A stretch of 8,545 nucleotides of DNA, taken from Pseudomonadota bacterium (lineage in GTDB: Bacteria; Pseudomonadota; Gammaproteobacteria; Burkholderiales; Thiobacillaceae). How positions within the stretch are numbered: the stretch's first letter is position 1; each line of letters opens with the position of its first letter. The stretch is taken from NCBI GenBank assembly GCA_021802595.1, contig JAJZRT010000128.1:1-8545 (forward strand). The letters run 5' to 3'. Positions 1 through 7,485 of this stretch are shown here, piece after piece. Under the pieces are notes generated by a model. It saw only the letters and a list, made by a program, of their open reading frames with translations. It was not told where the DNA came from and made no database searches. A program made the position numbers and the translations under genes.

Positions 1-1122
1 TTGCCAGAGTTGTCCTTGGCGGGATCGGAAGAAGCCTGCGCAACTCAGCAAATAATATTTCCACATGCGGTAGAAGCGCTTGCCGTATCTGTCCTGCAGG
101 AACGGCCATGCGATCTCGAAGTTCTTCCACCACGCCATGAGTGTTTTGTCGTAATCCGGGCCGAAATTGTGCCAATCTTCCAGCAGGAATCGCCCCTCCA
201 GCACGCTTGCGATTTCCTTGGAAGATGGCAGCTTGCCGTTCGGGAAGATGTACTTGTCGATCCAAGGGTCGGTCTTGGGCGATGTGACGGCATTGCCTAT
301 CGTGTGCAGAAGAAACAGCCCATCGTCCTTAAGCGCGCGATGCACTGTATCGAAATAGACGCCGTAATTCTTCGGGCCGACGTGTTCAAACATGCCGACC
401 GAGACGACCTTGTCGAATGTGTCCCTGATATCCCGATAGTCCATCAACTCGATGGATACCGGAAGGCCCTCACACCGTTCCTGAGCCAGTTTCTGCTGTT
501 CTTTGGAGATGGTGATTCCGACCACTTCCACCCCATAGCGCTCAGCAGCGAAATGTGCCAGTCCACCCCATCCGCAGCCGATTTCGAGCAGACGTTCGCC
601 TGGCTGTAAGGCCAGTTTGCGGCAGATCAGGTCAAGTTTCTTCAGTTGTGCATCCCGTAGGCCGGCGGCATTGTGCCAATAGGCGCAGGAGTAGCTCATG
701 GTGGGATCGAGCATGGCTTCAAACACGTCGTTGCCAATGTCGTAGTGTTTCTCTCCCACTTGGAAGGCCCGCTTGCTGGACTGAAGATTGAATAGGCTGT
801 GGCGCAAGATCTCGCCAAGCAAACGGAATCGGGACCAGTTATCGATTTTTTCTTCGACATTGGCACTCAGCAGGCGATGGAACAGCTGGTCCAAATGCTC
901 GCACTCCCACATCCCATCCATATAGGCTTCGCCGAACCCGAGCGAACCTTTTGTCAGAACGAGTTGGTAGACGCGTTCATCGAATACCTGGATATCCCAT
1001 GGGGCATTGCCGTTGATTGAAATGCCAGCCTCTGCCGTGAGAGCACGGAATACAGCGGGTGGATCCTGTAGCTCTGAGGCTTTCTTCTCCGAATCAAAAT
1101 CCAGAATTTCGTCTCTTTGCAT
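1..1122 (-). CDS. cfa: Cyclopropane-fatty-acyl-phospholipid synthase, 3' end cut by window edge
   Basis: This enzyme transfers a methylene group from S-adenosylmethionine to cis double bonds of phospholipid acyl chains in the inner membrane, a stress modification. The visible part is 374 residues; by comparison with E. coli Cfa (382 aa, from memory) only about 15 C-terminal residues lie beyond base 1. The SAM-binding loop EIGCGWGG is at residues 180-187. Residues that match the E. coli active site at a constant offset of 7 are C146 (SYSCAYW), E246 (MFEHVG), H273 and I275 (LHTIG) and Y324 (GPDYDK). The C-terminal part has the family motifs EDWHNFG and LMAWW. The start at 1122 is preceded by AAGG/AGG purine runs and gives the normal family N-terminus. 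The reading frame is intact. The gene is divergent from the sigma-54 activator. GC is about 50%, lower than the copper genes to the right. Confidence 0.97.
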   Translation of the reverse strand, partial: MQRDEILDFDSEKKASELQDPPAVFRALTAEAGISINGNAPWDIQVFDERVYQLVLTKGSLGFGEAYMDGMWECEHLDQLFHRLLSANVEEKIDNWSRFRLLGEILRHSLFNLQSSKRAFQVGEKHYDIGNDVFEAMLDPTMSYSCAYWHNAAGLRDAQLKKLDLICRKLALQPGERLLEIGCGWGGLAHFAAERYGVEVVGITISKEQQKLAQERCEGLPVSIELMDYRDIRDTFDKVVSVGMFEHVGPKNYGVYFDTVHRALKDDGLFLLHTIGNAVTSPKTDPWIDKYIFPNGKLPSSKEIASVLEGRFLLEDWHNFGPDYDKTLMAWWKNFEIAWPFLQDRYGKRFYRMWKYYLLSCAGFFRSRQGQLWQ

Positions 1123-1153
1123 TACCTGGCCTTCACCATAAAGATATATTCGA

Positions 1154-1182
1154 ATAGTATGTTTTCGCATACCATCTAACAA
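1154..1182 (-). promoter_or_regulatory. Candidate sigma-70-type promoter for cfa
   Basis: Read on the minus strand, TTGTTA (1182-1177) and TACTAT (1159-1154) are separated by 17 bp, each matching 4 of 6 bases of the -35 and -10 consensus. Transcription would start near 1147, leaving a leader of about 25 nt before the cfa ATG, which fits a simple promoter. The element is predicted by eye only. Confidence 0.4.
1157..1172. repeat. Inverted repeat GTATG-N6-CATAC, possible operator
   Basis: Two 5-bp arms flank a 6-bp spacer. The repeat lies across the -10 edge and spacer of the candidate cfa promoter and directly abuts the 10-bp palindrome at 1147-1156. That placement would suit a repressor or activator site, but 5-bp arms in AT-rich DNA can arise by chance. 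Confidence 0.3.
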
Positions 1183-1203
1183 ACGAAATTTTCTCGACCT
1201 AAC

Positions 1204-1220
1204 TATCGAAATAATCGATA
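1204..1220. repeat. Inverted repeat TATCGA-N5-TCGATA, possible operator
   Basis: A perfect 6-bp dyad with a 5-bp AATAA spacer, 17 bp in all. It sits upstream of the candidate cfa -35 and about 134 bp upstream of the activator start, so a bound dimer could serve either gene. No known factor is assigned. Confidence 0.35.
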
Positions 1221-1353
1221 AATGAGGTGCCAGAAAAGGAGTCCAGCGGGTATGAAGGTGGGGAGGAGACGAAATTGACTCGCAGATTATTTAGGCCAAT
1301 TTGCGGATAGCCACAGCTAACGCAACCTTGAATTACGGACGCAGGATCAGCGA

Positions 1354-2715
1354 ATGTTGACAGTTTCGATGCTCAATCAATTTTTAGACAGCCTGGAAGA
1401 AGGCGTCCTGTTCCTGGACAAGAATCGAAAAGTGCTGGCCGCGAATCGGGCTGCGGCCCAGATGACCGGTCGAGAAGGTGAGGGCCTAGTCAACCTGCTC
1501 TGTCCTAGCATCTTCAAAGGCACACCATGCGCCCAATCCTGTGAGCAACGGGGGAAATGCGCCCTGACCCACGACGGCAAGGCAAGAGACGTCATTCAAG
1601 ATATTGTGCTGCAACACCCAGACAAGACCTCCGTGACTCTTCGGATGTGGGCCAAGCTATTGCCAGACTCCGAAGACTTGCCGGTATCCTGTGCCATTAT
1701 TTTGCGCGACCGCTCACGCGAGGCAGAACTAGAACAAAAAGTAGCCGAACGTCTGCAACTAGGCAGCATGGTCGGACACAGTCCTGCGATGCAGAAACTG
1801 TATTCACAGATCCTCCGAGCTGCCCAAAGCCACGCCAGCGTGCTGTTAACTGGTGAGAGTGGAACCGGAAAAGAACTGGTCGCCAAGGCGTTGCATGACA
1901 ATTCAGAGCGTTCCAAGGGCCCTTACATCCCTGTGCACTGTGCATCGCTACCCGAACATCTTCTGGAGTCGGAATTGTTCGGCTATGCGAAAGGCGCCTT
2001 TACCGGAGCGACCATGACAAAAATTGGTCGTTTCGAGGCTGCCGATGGCGGAACCCTGCTGCTAGACGAGATTGGAGAAATTCCCCTCGGCATCCAGGTG
2101 AAATTATTACGCGTGCTGCAGGAAAGGGAAGTGGTGCGGCTCGGTGAAAACCACGCCCGTCCGGTCAACGTCCGCGTAATCGCGGCCACGCACCGCGACC
2201 TGACGGCGATGGTCGAGCGCGGGCAGTTCCGCGAAGACCTCTATTACCGCCTGCGCGTCCTGCCCCTCCATGTGCCTCCGCTGCGCGACCGCAAGGAGGA
2301 CATCTCGATGCTTGCCAACAAATTGCTCGGCGACCTGTCGACGCGCTACAAGCGGGAAAACCAGCGGCTCTCCCATGAAGCCTTGCTGGCGCTCGAAGCC
2401 TACAGCTGGCCAGGCAATATCCGCCAGCTCTTCAACGCACTGGAATATGCGCTCGTTCACGCCGACGACGCGGTCATCCGGCCGACGGACCTGCCACCCG
2501 AAATCGAGGGTGCCGAGCGCACCATGCCCTCCGTACCCTCAGGTGCTGCGCCGCTGGTTCGCTCCTACTACCGTCCCGTTACCCCGTTCGAGAGCGAAGC
2601 GGAGATCATTTCCCGCACCCTGGCCGAAGCAGGCGGAAACAAGGCCGAGGCGGCACGCCGCCTCGGCATGTCACGCACCACGCTATGGAAGCGCCTCAAG
2701 CTGGCAGATAGCTAG
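1354..2715 (+). CDS. PAS-domain sigma-54-dependent transcriptional activator (NtrC family, no receiver domain)
   Basis: This 453-residue protein is an enhancer-binding activator that uses ATP hydrolysis to open sigma-54 RNA polymerase complexes. A PAS-like sensor fills about residues 5-120 and contains C50, C59, C63 and C69 in a short stretch; a helical linker follows to about 138. The AAA+ domain (about 139-375) has Walker A GESGTGKE (167-174), the sigma-54 contact loop GAFTGA (214-219), Walker B LLLDEIGE (235-242) and WPGNIRQL (352-359) with the sensor II arginine. A Fis-type helix-turn-helix lies at about 424-450 (AEAARRLGMS). The AGGATC run 8-13 nt before the ATG acts as ribosome-binding site. 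With no receiver domain, the PAS region probably receives the signal. The target is unknown: the gene is divergent from cfa and convergent with cusA, overlapping it by 4 nt. GC rises sharply at about 2150 inside the gene. Confidence 0.95.
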   Translation: MLTVSMLNQFLDSLEEGVLFLDKNRKVLAANRAAAQMTGREGEGLVNLLCPSIFKGTPCAQSCEQRGKCALTHDGKARDVIQDIVLQHPDKTSVTLRMWAKLLPDSEDLPVSCAIILRDRSREAELEQKVAERLQLGSMVGHSPAMQKLYSQILRAAQSHASVLLTGESGTGKELVAKALHDNSERSKGPYIPVHCASLPEHLLESELFGYAKGAFTGATMTKIGRFEAADGGTLLLDEIGEIPLGIQVKLLRVLQEREVVRLGENHARPVNVRVIAATHRDLTAMVERGQFREDLYYRLRVLPLHVPPLRDRKEDISMLANKLLGDLSTRYKRENQRLSHEALLALEAYSWPGNIRQLFNALEYALVHADDAVIRPTDLPPEIEGAERTMPSVPSGAAPLVRSYYRPVTPFESEAEIISRTLAEAGGNKAEAARRLGMSRTTLWKRLKLADS

Positions 2716-5700
2716 CGGAACTGGCGCCGCTGCCACACCCAATACAGCGCCGGCACGACAAAGAGCGACAGCAGCGGCGCGGTGAGCATGCCGCCGACGA
2801 GCGGTGCCGCGATGCGCTTCATCGTCTCCGAGCCGGTGCCGTCACTGAACATCACCGGCAGCAGGCCTGCCACGACAACCGCCACGGTCATCATCTTCGG
2901 GCGCACGCGCATCAATGCGCCTTCGACGATCGCCTGCCGCAGGTCGGCGGAATCGCCCAGCCGGCCGCCGCGCCGCGCCGCCTCGATGGCCTGGTCGAGG
3001 TAGAGCAGCATCACGACGCCGAACTCGGCCGCCACGCCAGCAAGCGCGATGAATCCGACCGCGACCGCAACGGACAGGTTGTAGCCCAGCCATGCCACGA
3101 GCCACACCCCTCCCACCAGCGAAAACGGCAGGCATGCCGCGACCAGCGCGACCTTGCCGGCGTGGCGAAAATGCAGATGCAGCAGCCCGAGCACCAGCAG
3201 CAGTGTCAGCGGAATCAGCCATTGCAGGCGCCGCTTGGCATGCTGGAGGTTCTCGTACTGCCCGGACCAGGTGATCGCATAGCCGGGCGGCAGCGGTACG
3301 TCTGTCGTGACCGCCTGCCTGGCCGCGGCGACATAGCTGCCCAGATCGCGGCCGTCGATGTCGATGTAGACGTATCCGGCCAGGCGCCCGTTCTCGCTCT
3401 TGATCTCGGCCGGACCGTCCGTGATGGCAATGCGCGCAACCGCGCCGAGCGGGACCTGCCCGCCCGACGGCGTGGTCACCCGGCTGACCGCCAGCGCCGC
3501 CATCGAATCGCGCAGGCCGCGTGGGTAGCGCAGGTTGATCGAATAGCGTTCGCGGCCGTCCACCACGGTGCCGATGGTTTCGCCGCCGATGGCGCCCTGC
3601 ACCAGCCGCTGGATGTCGGCGACAGTGACGCCGTAGCGCGCGGCCTGCGCACGGTCGATGTCGATATCGACGTAGCGGCCGCCGGTGACGCGCTCGCCGA
3701 ACACGGCACGCGTGCCCGGAACCCGTTTCAGCGCTGCCTCGAGGCGGCCGGCGAGATGCGCGATGCCGTCCAGATCGGGGCCGGTGATCTTGATGCCGAC
3801 CGCCGTGCGGATGCCGGTGGAGAGCATGTCGATGCGGGTGCGGATCGGGTAGCCCCAGGAGTTTGTGAGCCCCGGCAGGTGCACCGTACGGTCGAGCTTG
3901 CGGATCAGCTGCTCGACTGTCTCGCCGGCCGGCCACTCGCTTCGCGGCTTGAGCAGAATCGTCGTCTCGAGCATCGAAAGCGGTGCCGGATCGGTCGCGC
4001 TGTCGGCACGCCCGGCCTTGCCGAAGACACGCTCGACTTCGGGCATCTGGCGGATCAGGCGATCGGTGATTTGCAGGATATTGGCAGCCTCGTCGATGGA
4101 CACGCCGGGCAGAGTGGTGGGCATGTACAGGAGATCGCCCTCGTAGAGCGGCGGCATGAACTCGCTACCGAGCCGGGAAAACGGCCATGCCGCGCTGGCG
4201 AGCGCGAGCGCGGCGAGGAGCAGCACCGCGCCCGGATGCCTCAGCGCGGCCAGCAGGAGCGGCCGGTAGAGTGCCTGCATGGCGCGGTTGAGGGGGTTGC
4301 CGCGCTCGGCCGCGATGCGCCCCCGAATGAAGTAGCCCATCAGGACCGGCGTCACGGTGATGGCCAGCGCGGCGCTTGCCGCCATCGCATAGGTCTTGGT
4401 GTAGGCCAGCGGCGCGAACAGCTTGCCCTCCTGCCCGGACAGCGCGAACACCGGGAGAAATGACACCGTGATGATGAGCAGCGAGAAGAACAGCGCCGGC
4501 CCGACTTCGGTAGCGCTCTCGCGCACCACCGCCCAGTAGTCGCGCTCGGAACCCGCGCGCTCGAGGTGCTTGTGCATGTTCTCGATCATCACGATCGCCG
4601 CATCGACCATCGCGCCGATGGCGATCGCGATGCCGCCGAGCGACATGATGTTGGCGCTGACGCCCTGTCCCTTCATGACGATGAACGCAGCGAGGATGCC
4701 CACCGGGAGGGTGACCACGGCCACCAGCGACGAGCGCACGTGGAACAGGAACACGAGGCACACGAGTGCGACGACGACGCTCTCCTCGACCAGCTTCTCC
4801 TGCAGGTTGCCGATCGCCCGCTTGATCAGGCCCGAGCGGTCGTAGGTCACCACCAGCTCGACCCCGGGCGGCAGCCCCGCCTGCAGTTCCTGCAGCCGTG
4901 CCCGGACGCGCGCCACCGTGTCGAGCGCGTTGGCGCCGTAGCGCATGACCACGATGCCGCCGGCCACGTCGCCTTCGCCGTCCAGGTCGGCCACGCCGCG
5001 GCGCGCCTCGGGGCCAGTCTGGATGTGTGCCACGTCCTGCAGGCGGACCGGTGCGCCCTGCGCATCGACGCCCAGAGGAATGGTACGGAAATCGTCCAGC
5101 GTCCGGAGGTAGCCGTTGGCGCGAACCATGTACTCCGCGCGCGCCATCTCCATCACCGAACCCCCGCCCGCGAGGTTGCTGTCGCGCACCGCCTGGGCGA
5201 GTTTGTCCCAGGTCAGCCCATAGACCGCGAGACGATCGGGATCCACCTCGATCTGGAACTGCCGCGCCATGCCGCCGACGGCGGCGACTTCCGCCACGCC
5301 GGGCAGGCTCTGCAGCTCGTATTTCAGGTAGAAATCCTGGACCGCGCGCAGCTGGTCGGGGTCATAGCGATGATGCCGGTCCACCAGCGCATATTCGAAC
5401 ACCCAGCCGACGCCTGACGCGTCTGGGCCGAGTGCGGGAGATACGCCGGCGGGAAGGCGGCCGCTTGCCTGGGCAAGGTACTCGAGCACGCGCGAGCGCG
5501 CCCAGTAGGGATCGACGCCATCCTTGAAAATGACATAGACATACGATTCGCCGAACATCGAAAACCCGCGCACCGCGGTGGCCCCCGGCACCGACAGCAG
5601 GCTCGAGGTCAGCGGATAGGTCACCTGGTCTTCCACGGCCTGCGGCGACTGGCCGGGATACGCCGTCTTGACGATGACCTGCGTGTCCGACAGGTCGGGA

Positions 5701-5816
5701 ATCGCGTCGAGCGGGACGGTCCCCGCGGAATACGCTCCCCATCCCGCAAGCAGGAGCGTGCCCAGCAGCACCAGCAGGCGGTGGGCCAGGGACCACTCGA
5801 TGATGCGCCCGATCAT
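2712..5816 (-). CDS. cusA: Cu(I)/Ag(I) heavy-metal efflux RND pump, CusA family
   Basis: This 1034-residue inner-membrane pump uses the proton gradient to move monovalent copper or silver from periplasm or cytoplasm into an outer-membrane channel. It has the RND plan: one N-terminal membrane helix (about 12-30), a large periplasmic domain, helices clustered at about 337-545, a second periplasmic domain, and helices at about 863-1027. The three substrate methionines are M565 (YMPTT), M615 (PLSML) and M664 (RIDMLSTG), spaced 50 and 49 residues as in E. coli CusA M573/M623/M672. Relay and proton residues M391, M403, D405 (GAMVDAA), E931 (GVAAEFG), K974 (RPKMM) and M999 are also kept. These point to Cu/Ag, not to the divalent-metal CzcA type. 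Its ATG comes 2 nt after the cusB stop, so the two are probably translationally coupled. Its TAG stop overlaps the stop of the convergent activator. Length is close to E. coli CusA (1047). Confidence 0.96.
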   Translation of the reverse strand: MIGRIIEWSLAHRLLVLLGTLLLAGWGAYSAGTVPLDAIPDLSDTQVIVKTAYPGQSPQAVEDQVTYPLTSSLLSVPGATAVRGFSMFGESYVYVIFKDGVDPYWARSRVLEYLAQASGRLPAGVSPALGPDASGVGWVFEYALVDRHHRYDPDQLRAVQDFYLKYELQSLPGVAEVAAVGGMARQFQIEVDPDRLAVYGLTWDKLAQAVRDSNLAGGGSVMEMARAEYMVRANGYLRTLDDFRTIPLGVDAQGAPVRLQDVAHIQTGPEARRGVADLDGEGDVAGGIVVMRYGANALDTVARVRARLQELQAGLPPGVELVVTYDRSGLIKRAIGNLQEKLVEESVVVALVCLVFLFHVRSSLVAVVTLPVGILAAFIVMKGQGVSANIMSLGGIAIAIGAMVDAAIVMIENMHKHLERAGSERDYWAVVRESATEVGPALFFSLLIITVSFLPVFALSGQEGKLFAPLAYTKTYAMAASAALAITVTPVLMGYFIRGRIAAERGNPLNRAMQALYRPLLLAALRHPGAVLLLAALALASAAWPFSRLGSEFMPPLYEGDLLYMPTTLPGVSIDEAANILQITDRLIRQMPEVERVFGKAGRADSATDPAPLSMLETTILLKPRSEWPAGETVEQLIRKLDRTVHLPGLTNSWGYPIRTRIDMLSTGIRTAVGIKITGPDLDGIAHLAGRLEAALKRVPGTRAVFGERVTGGRYVDIDIDRAQAARYGVTVADIQRLVQGAIGGETIGTVVDGRERYSINLRYPRGLRDSMAALAVSRVTTPSGGQVPLGAVARIAITDGPAEIKSENGRLAGYVYIDIDGRDLGSYVAAARQAVTTDVPLPPGYAITWSGQYENLQHAKRRLQWLIPLTLLLVLGLLHLHFRHAGKVALVAACLPFSLVGGVWLVAWLGYNLSVAVAVGFIALAGVAAEFGVVMLLYLDQAIEAARRGGRLGDSADLRQAIVEGALMRVRPKMMTVAVVVAGLLPVMFSDGTGSETMKRIAAPLVGGMLTAPLLSLFVVPALYWVWQRRQFR

Positions 5817-5818
5817 GC

Positions 5819-7129
5819 TCAGCGGGCGGATTGCATGCGGTGCGCGGCGTCGTCCAGCGAGGCGGCCGCATCCAGCAGGAACTGCCCGCTTGCGGCGACC
5901 TCAGCGCCCTCCTGCAGGCCGTCGACAATCTCGACGTAGCCGCCGCTCTCGATGCCGGTCTCGACCGGGACCGGCATGAAATGGCCGCCGTCCCGCGCGA
6001 GCATGACGCGCTCCCCGGTGCCGGTGCGGATCACCGCCGACCGCGGCACGGCGAGTGCCGTACGCGGCTCCGCCGCGATGATGACGTCTGCGAATTCGCC
6101 GGGGCGCAGCAGCCCGTCCGGGTTGTGCACCTCGATGCGAGCGTGCGCCGTCCGGCTCAGCGGGTCCAGTGCCGGCGACGCGAAGCGGAGACGCCCGGTC
6201 AGCGGCGGATGCCCGCTGCGGGGGAAGCGCACCGTGACGACGTCGCTCTCCCTCACCCATTCGAGCTGGTCGGGGTACAGCGCGATGTCGATCCAGATGG
6301 TGGCGTTGTTCGCCAGCGTCAGCAGCGGCGTCATCGGCGTGACGAACGCACCCTCGCGCGCGCCGATCTGCGTGACATAGCCGGATCGCGCGGCGAACAC
6401 CGGGACGCGGTCGACCGTGCGATGGGTGCGCTCGATTTCCGCCAGCGTCCCCGCGCCGACGTCGGCGTAGGCGAATTTGTCGCGCATGCGGAGGCGCTCG
6501 CGCGCCAGGCTGGCAGCCACCTGGGCATTCTGTCCGGAGCGGTCGGACAGGCTCTCGAGCAACTGATCGCGGCGCTGCAGCAGTTCGATGTATTCGCGCT
6601 GGCGCTGCACCAGCTCGGGCGAGTAGATCTCGTACAGCAGCTGGCCGGCGGCAACGTGCTGCCCGACAACCTTGACGTACAGCCGGCTGAGCCAGCCCTC
6701 GATCTTGGGGCTGACCGCACGGACCGAGGCTTCATCGACCGTGACGGTGCCGTAGGTGTACACCTCCCGCGCGAGGTGGCGCGACTCGGCGCGCGCGAGT
6801 CGCACTCCCATGCGCTGCTGCATGGCGGAATCGACCTGGACGCCGCCCCCCTCGTGGGCGCCATCGGCCCCCACGAGATCCATGCCGCAGATCGGACAGG
6901 TCCCCGGATGGTCCTGGGCGATGTGCGGGTGCATGGGGCAGATCCAGCGCTTCTGTCCGGCCGTACCGTTTCCCAGTTGTGCGGGCGGTTCGGCCGCATG
7001 GGCAGCATGCATGACTGCGTCCCCGCTCGCTACCCGGGGTACGCCCGAAAAGAAGGCCACGCCGACGGCGCAGAGCGGAACGAGCAGCAGCACTGCGTAG
7101 TACAAGGCCCGCACGAATGACAACTTCAT
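5819..7129 (-). CDS. cusB: Periplasmic adaptor of Cu/Ag efflux system with N-terminal heavy-metal-binding domain
   Basis: This 436-residue membrane-fusion protein links the CusA pump to an outer-membrane channel and hands metal to the pump. Residues 7-28 form a signal or membrane-anchor helix. A heavy-metal-binding module follows: W62, C64-P-M-H67, then C78-P-I-C81-G-M83. Next come the barrel-sandwich and hairpin parts: PKIEGW (141-146), the coiled-coil-like stretch at about 170-240 (SPELVQRQREY), then GYVTQIGAREGAFV (250-263), the beta-barrel, and a membrane-proximal domain to the end. The frame is open upstream to 7513, but that extension lacks family character; the ATG at 7129 gives a sensible signal sequence and is preferred. 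The start has only a weak GAAG purine run, and ATGA overlap with a tiny upstream frame may help initiation. E. coli CusB (407 aa) lacks the metal-binding extension, which other CusB-like adaptors have. Confidence 0.94.
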   Translation of the reverse strand: MKLSFVRALYYAVLLLVPLCAVGVAFFSGVPRVASGDAVMHAAHAAEPPAQLGNGTAGQKRWICPMHPHIAQDHPGTCPICGMDLVGADGAHEGGGVQVDSAMQQRMGVRLARAESRHLAREVYTYGTVTVDEASVRAVSPKIEGWLSRLYVKVVGQHVAAGQLLYEIYSPELVQRQREYIELLQRRDQLLESLSDRSGQNAQVAASLARERLRMRDKFAYADVGAGTLAEIERTHRTVDRVPVFAARSGYVTQIGAREGAFVTPMTPLLTLANNATIWIDIALYPDQLEWVRESDVVTVRFPRSGHPPLTGRLRFASPALDPLSRTAHARIEVHNPDGLLRPGEFADVIIAAEPRTALAVPRSAVIRTGTGERVMLARDGGHFMPVPVETGIESGGYVEIVDGLQEGAEVAASGQFLLDAAASLDDAAHRMQSAR

Positions 7130-7139
7130 GGCTGCGGCT

Positions 7140-7205
7140 TCATATGCGTGCGGGCGCCGATCTGGCCAGCAGGTCCGGCCGGGCGACGAACGTCTTCGTT
7201 GGCAT
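7140..7205 (-). CDS. Possible 21-residue coupling or leader ORF between the metal-binding protein gene and cusB
   Basis: An ATG lies 1 nt after the stop of the small metal-binding protein gene, with AGGA six bases upstream. The frame reads MPTKTFVARP... and ends in TGA that overlaps another ATG (ATGA at 7143-7140). That second frame (MKPQP, 7143-7126) ends in TGA overlapping the cusB ATG. Ribosomes could thus pass from one gene to the next across the 77-bp gap. I recognise no domain. It may be chance, and the peptide itself may have no function. Confidence 0.2.
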   Translation of the reverse strand: MPTKTFVARPDLLARSAPARI

Positions 7206-7206
7206 G

Positions 7207-7485
7207 TCAGGTCCTGCTCGGTTTGGCCTTGACCAGCTTCATCTTGCAGATAGGGCACTTGCCGGGGCCATGCTCGTGAATCCCGGCGTGCATCGGACAG
7301 GTCCACACGCCCTCGGTCGCGCTCGGGCCGAGGGACTGCGGACGATCGACGCCGGCGGGATGCGATGTCGCAGGCGCGGGATATGACTCCGTGGCGTGTG
7401 CCAGCGCTAGAGCGGCGGTCGCAACGACAAGGAAAACGGACGCGGCCAGCCGCGCGACAAAACGGGTCAACCGTTCGAAACTCAT
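7207..7485 (-). CDS. Small secreted heavy-metal-binding-domain protein
   Basis: The product is 92 residues. Residues 1-31 look like a Sec signal peptide with a hydrophobic core (about 11-28) and an AHA cleavage site, so the mature protein of about 60 residues should be periplasmic. Its C-terminal half is one heavy-metal-binding module: W61, C63-P-M-H66, H70, H72, then C77-P-I-C80-K-M82. The same module, with the same 14-residue spacing between the first and second cysteine groups, occurs in the adjacent CusB. The frame extends upstream to 7821, but that part is antisense-frame to nirK and is not real; the ATG at 7485 follows GGAG with an 8-nt spacer and starts the signal peptide. Likely role, by context: periplasmic copper buffer or chaperone feeding CusBA or NirK, in the place that CusF holds elsewhere. 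This role is inferred. Confidence 0.85.
   Translation of the reverse strand: MSFERLTRFVARLAASVFLVVATAALALAHATESYPAPATSHPAGVDRPQSLGPSATEGVWTCPMHAGIHEHGPGKCPICKMKLVKAKPSRT

Larger units (their letters stand above)
1123..1353. other. Divergent intergenic region between cfa and the sigma-54 activator
   Basis: This 231-bp stretch holds the promoters of both flanking genes. It is AT-rich near cfa and contains a perfect 10-bp palindrome (TATTCGAATA, 1147-1156) and two inverted repeats listed separately. On the plus strand two Shine-Dalgarno-like runs, AAGGAG (1236-1241) and GGGGAGGAG (1260-1268), precede only tiny reading frames (1252-1278, 8 aa; 1275-1310, 11 aa from TTG). I see no protein gene of credible length and no tRNA-like or terminator structure here. 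Confidence 0.7.

Noticed and set aside
1..609. 202-residue plus-strand frame at the left edge
   Set aside because: The minus strand here encodes a clear, uninterrupted cyclopropane synthase, so this frame is its shadow.
1217..1233. Possible sigma-54 promoter for cfa (CTGGCAC...TTAT on the minus strand)
   Set aside because: The -24 half TGGCAC is perfect, but the essential -12 GC is replaced by AT, so the element is probably not functional.
1275..1303. Possible sigma-70 promoter for the activator starting with TTGACT
   Set aside because: The -35 is good, but no acceptable -10 lies 16-18 bp downstream.
3162..4463. 433-residue open frame on the plus strand opposite cusA
   Set aside because: It is the complementary-frame shadow of a GC-rich real gene; composition is rich in Arg, Ala, Gly and His with no domain.
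5831..7120. 429-residue open frame on the plus strand opposite cusB
   Set aside because: A shadow of cusB with low-complexity Arg/His/Ala composition and no recognisable motif.
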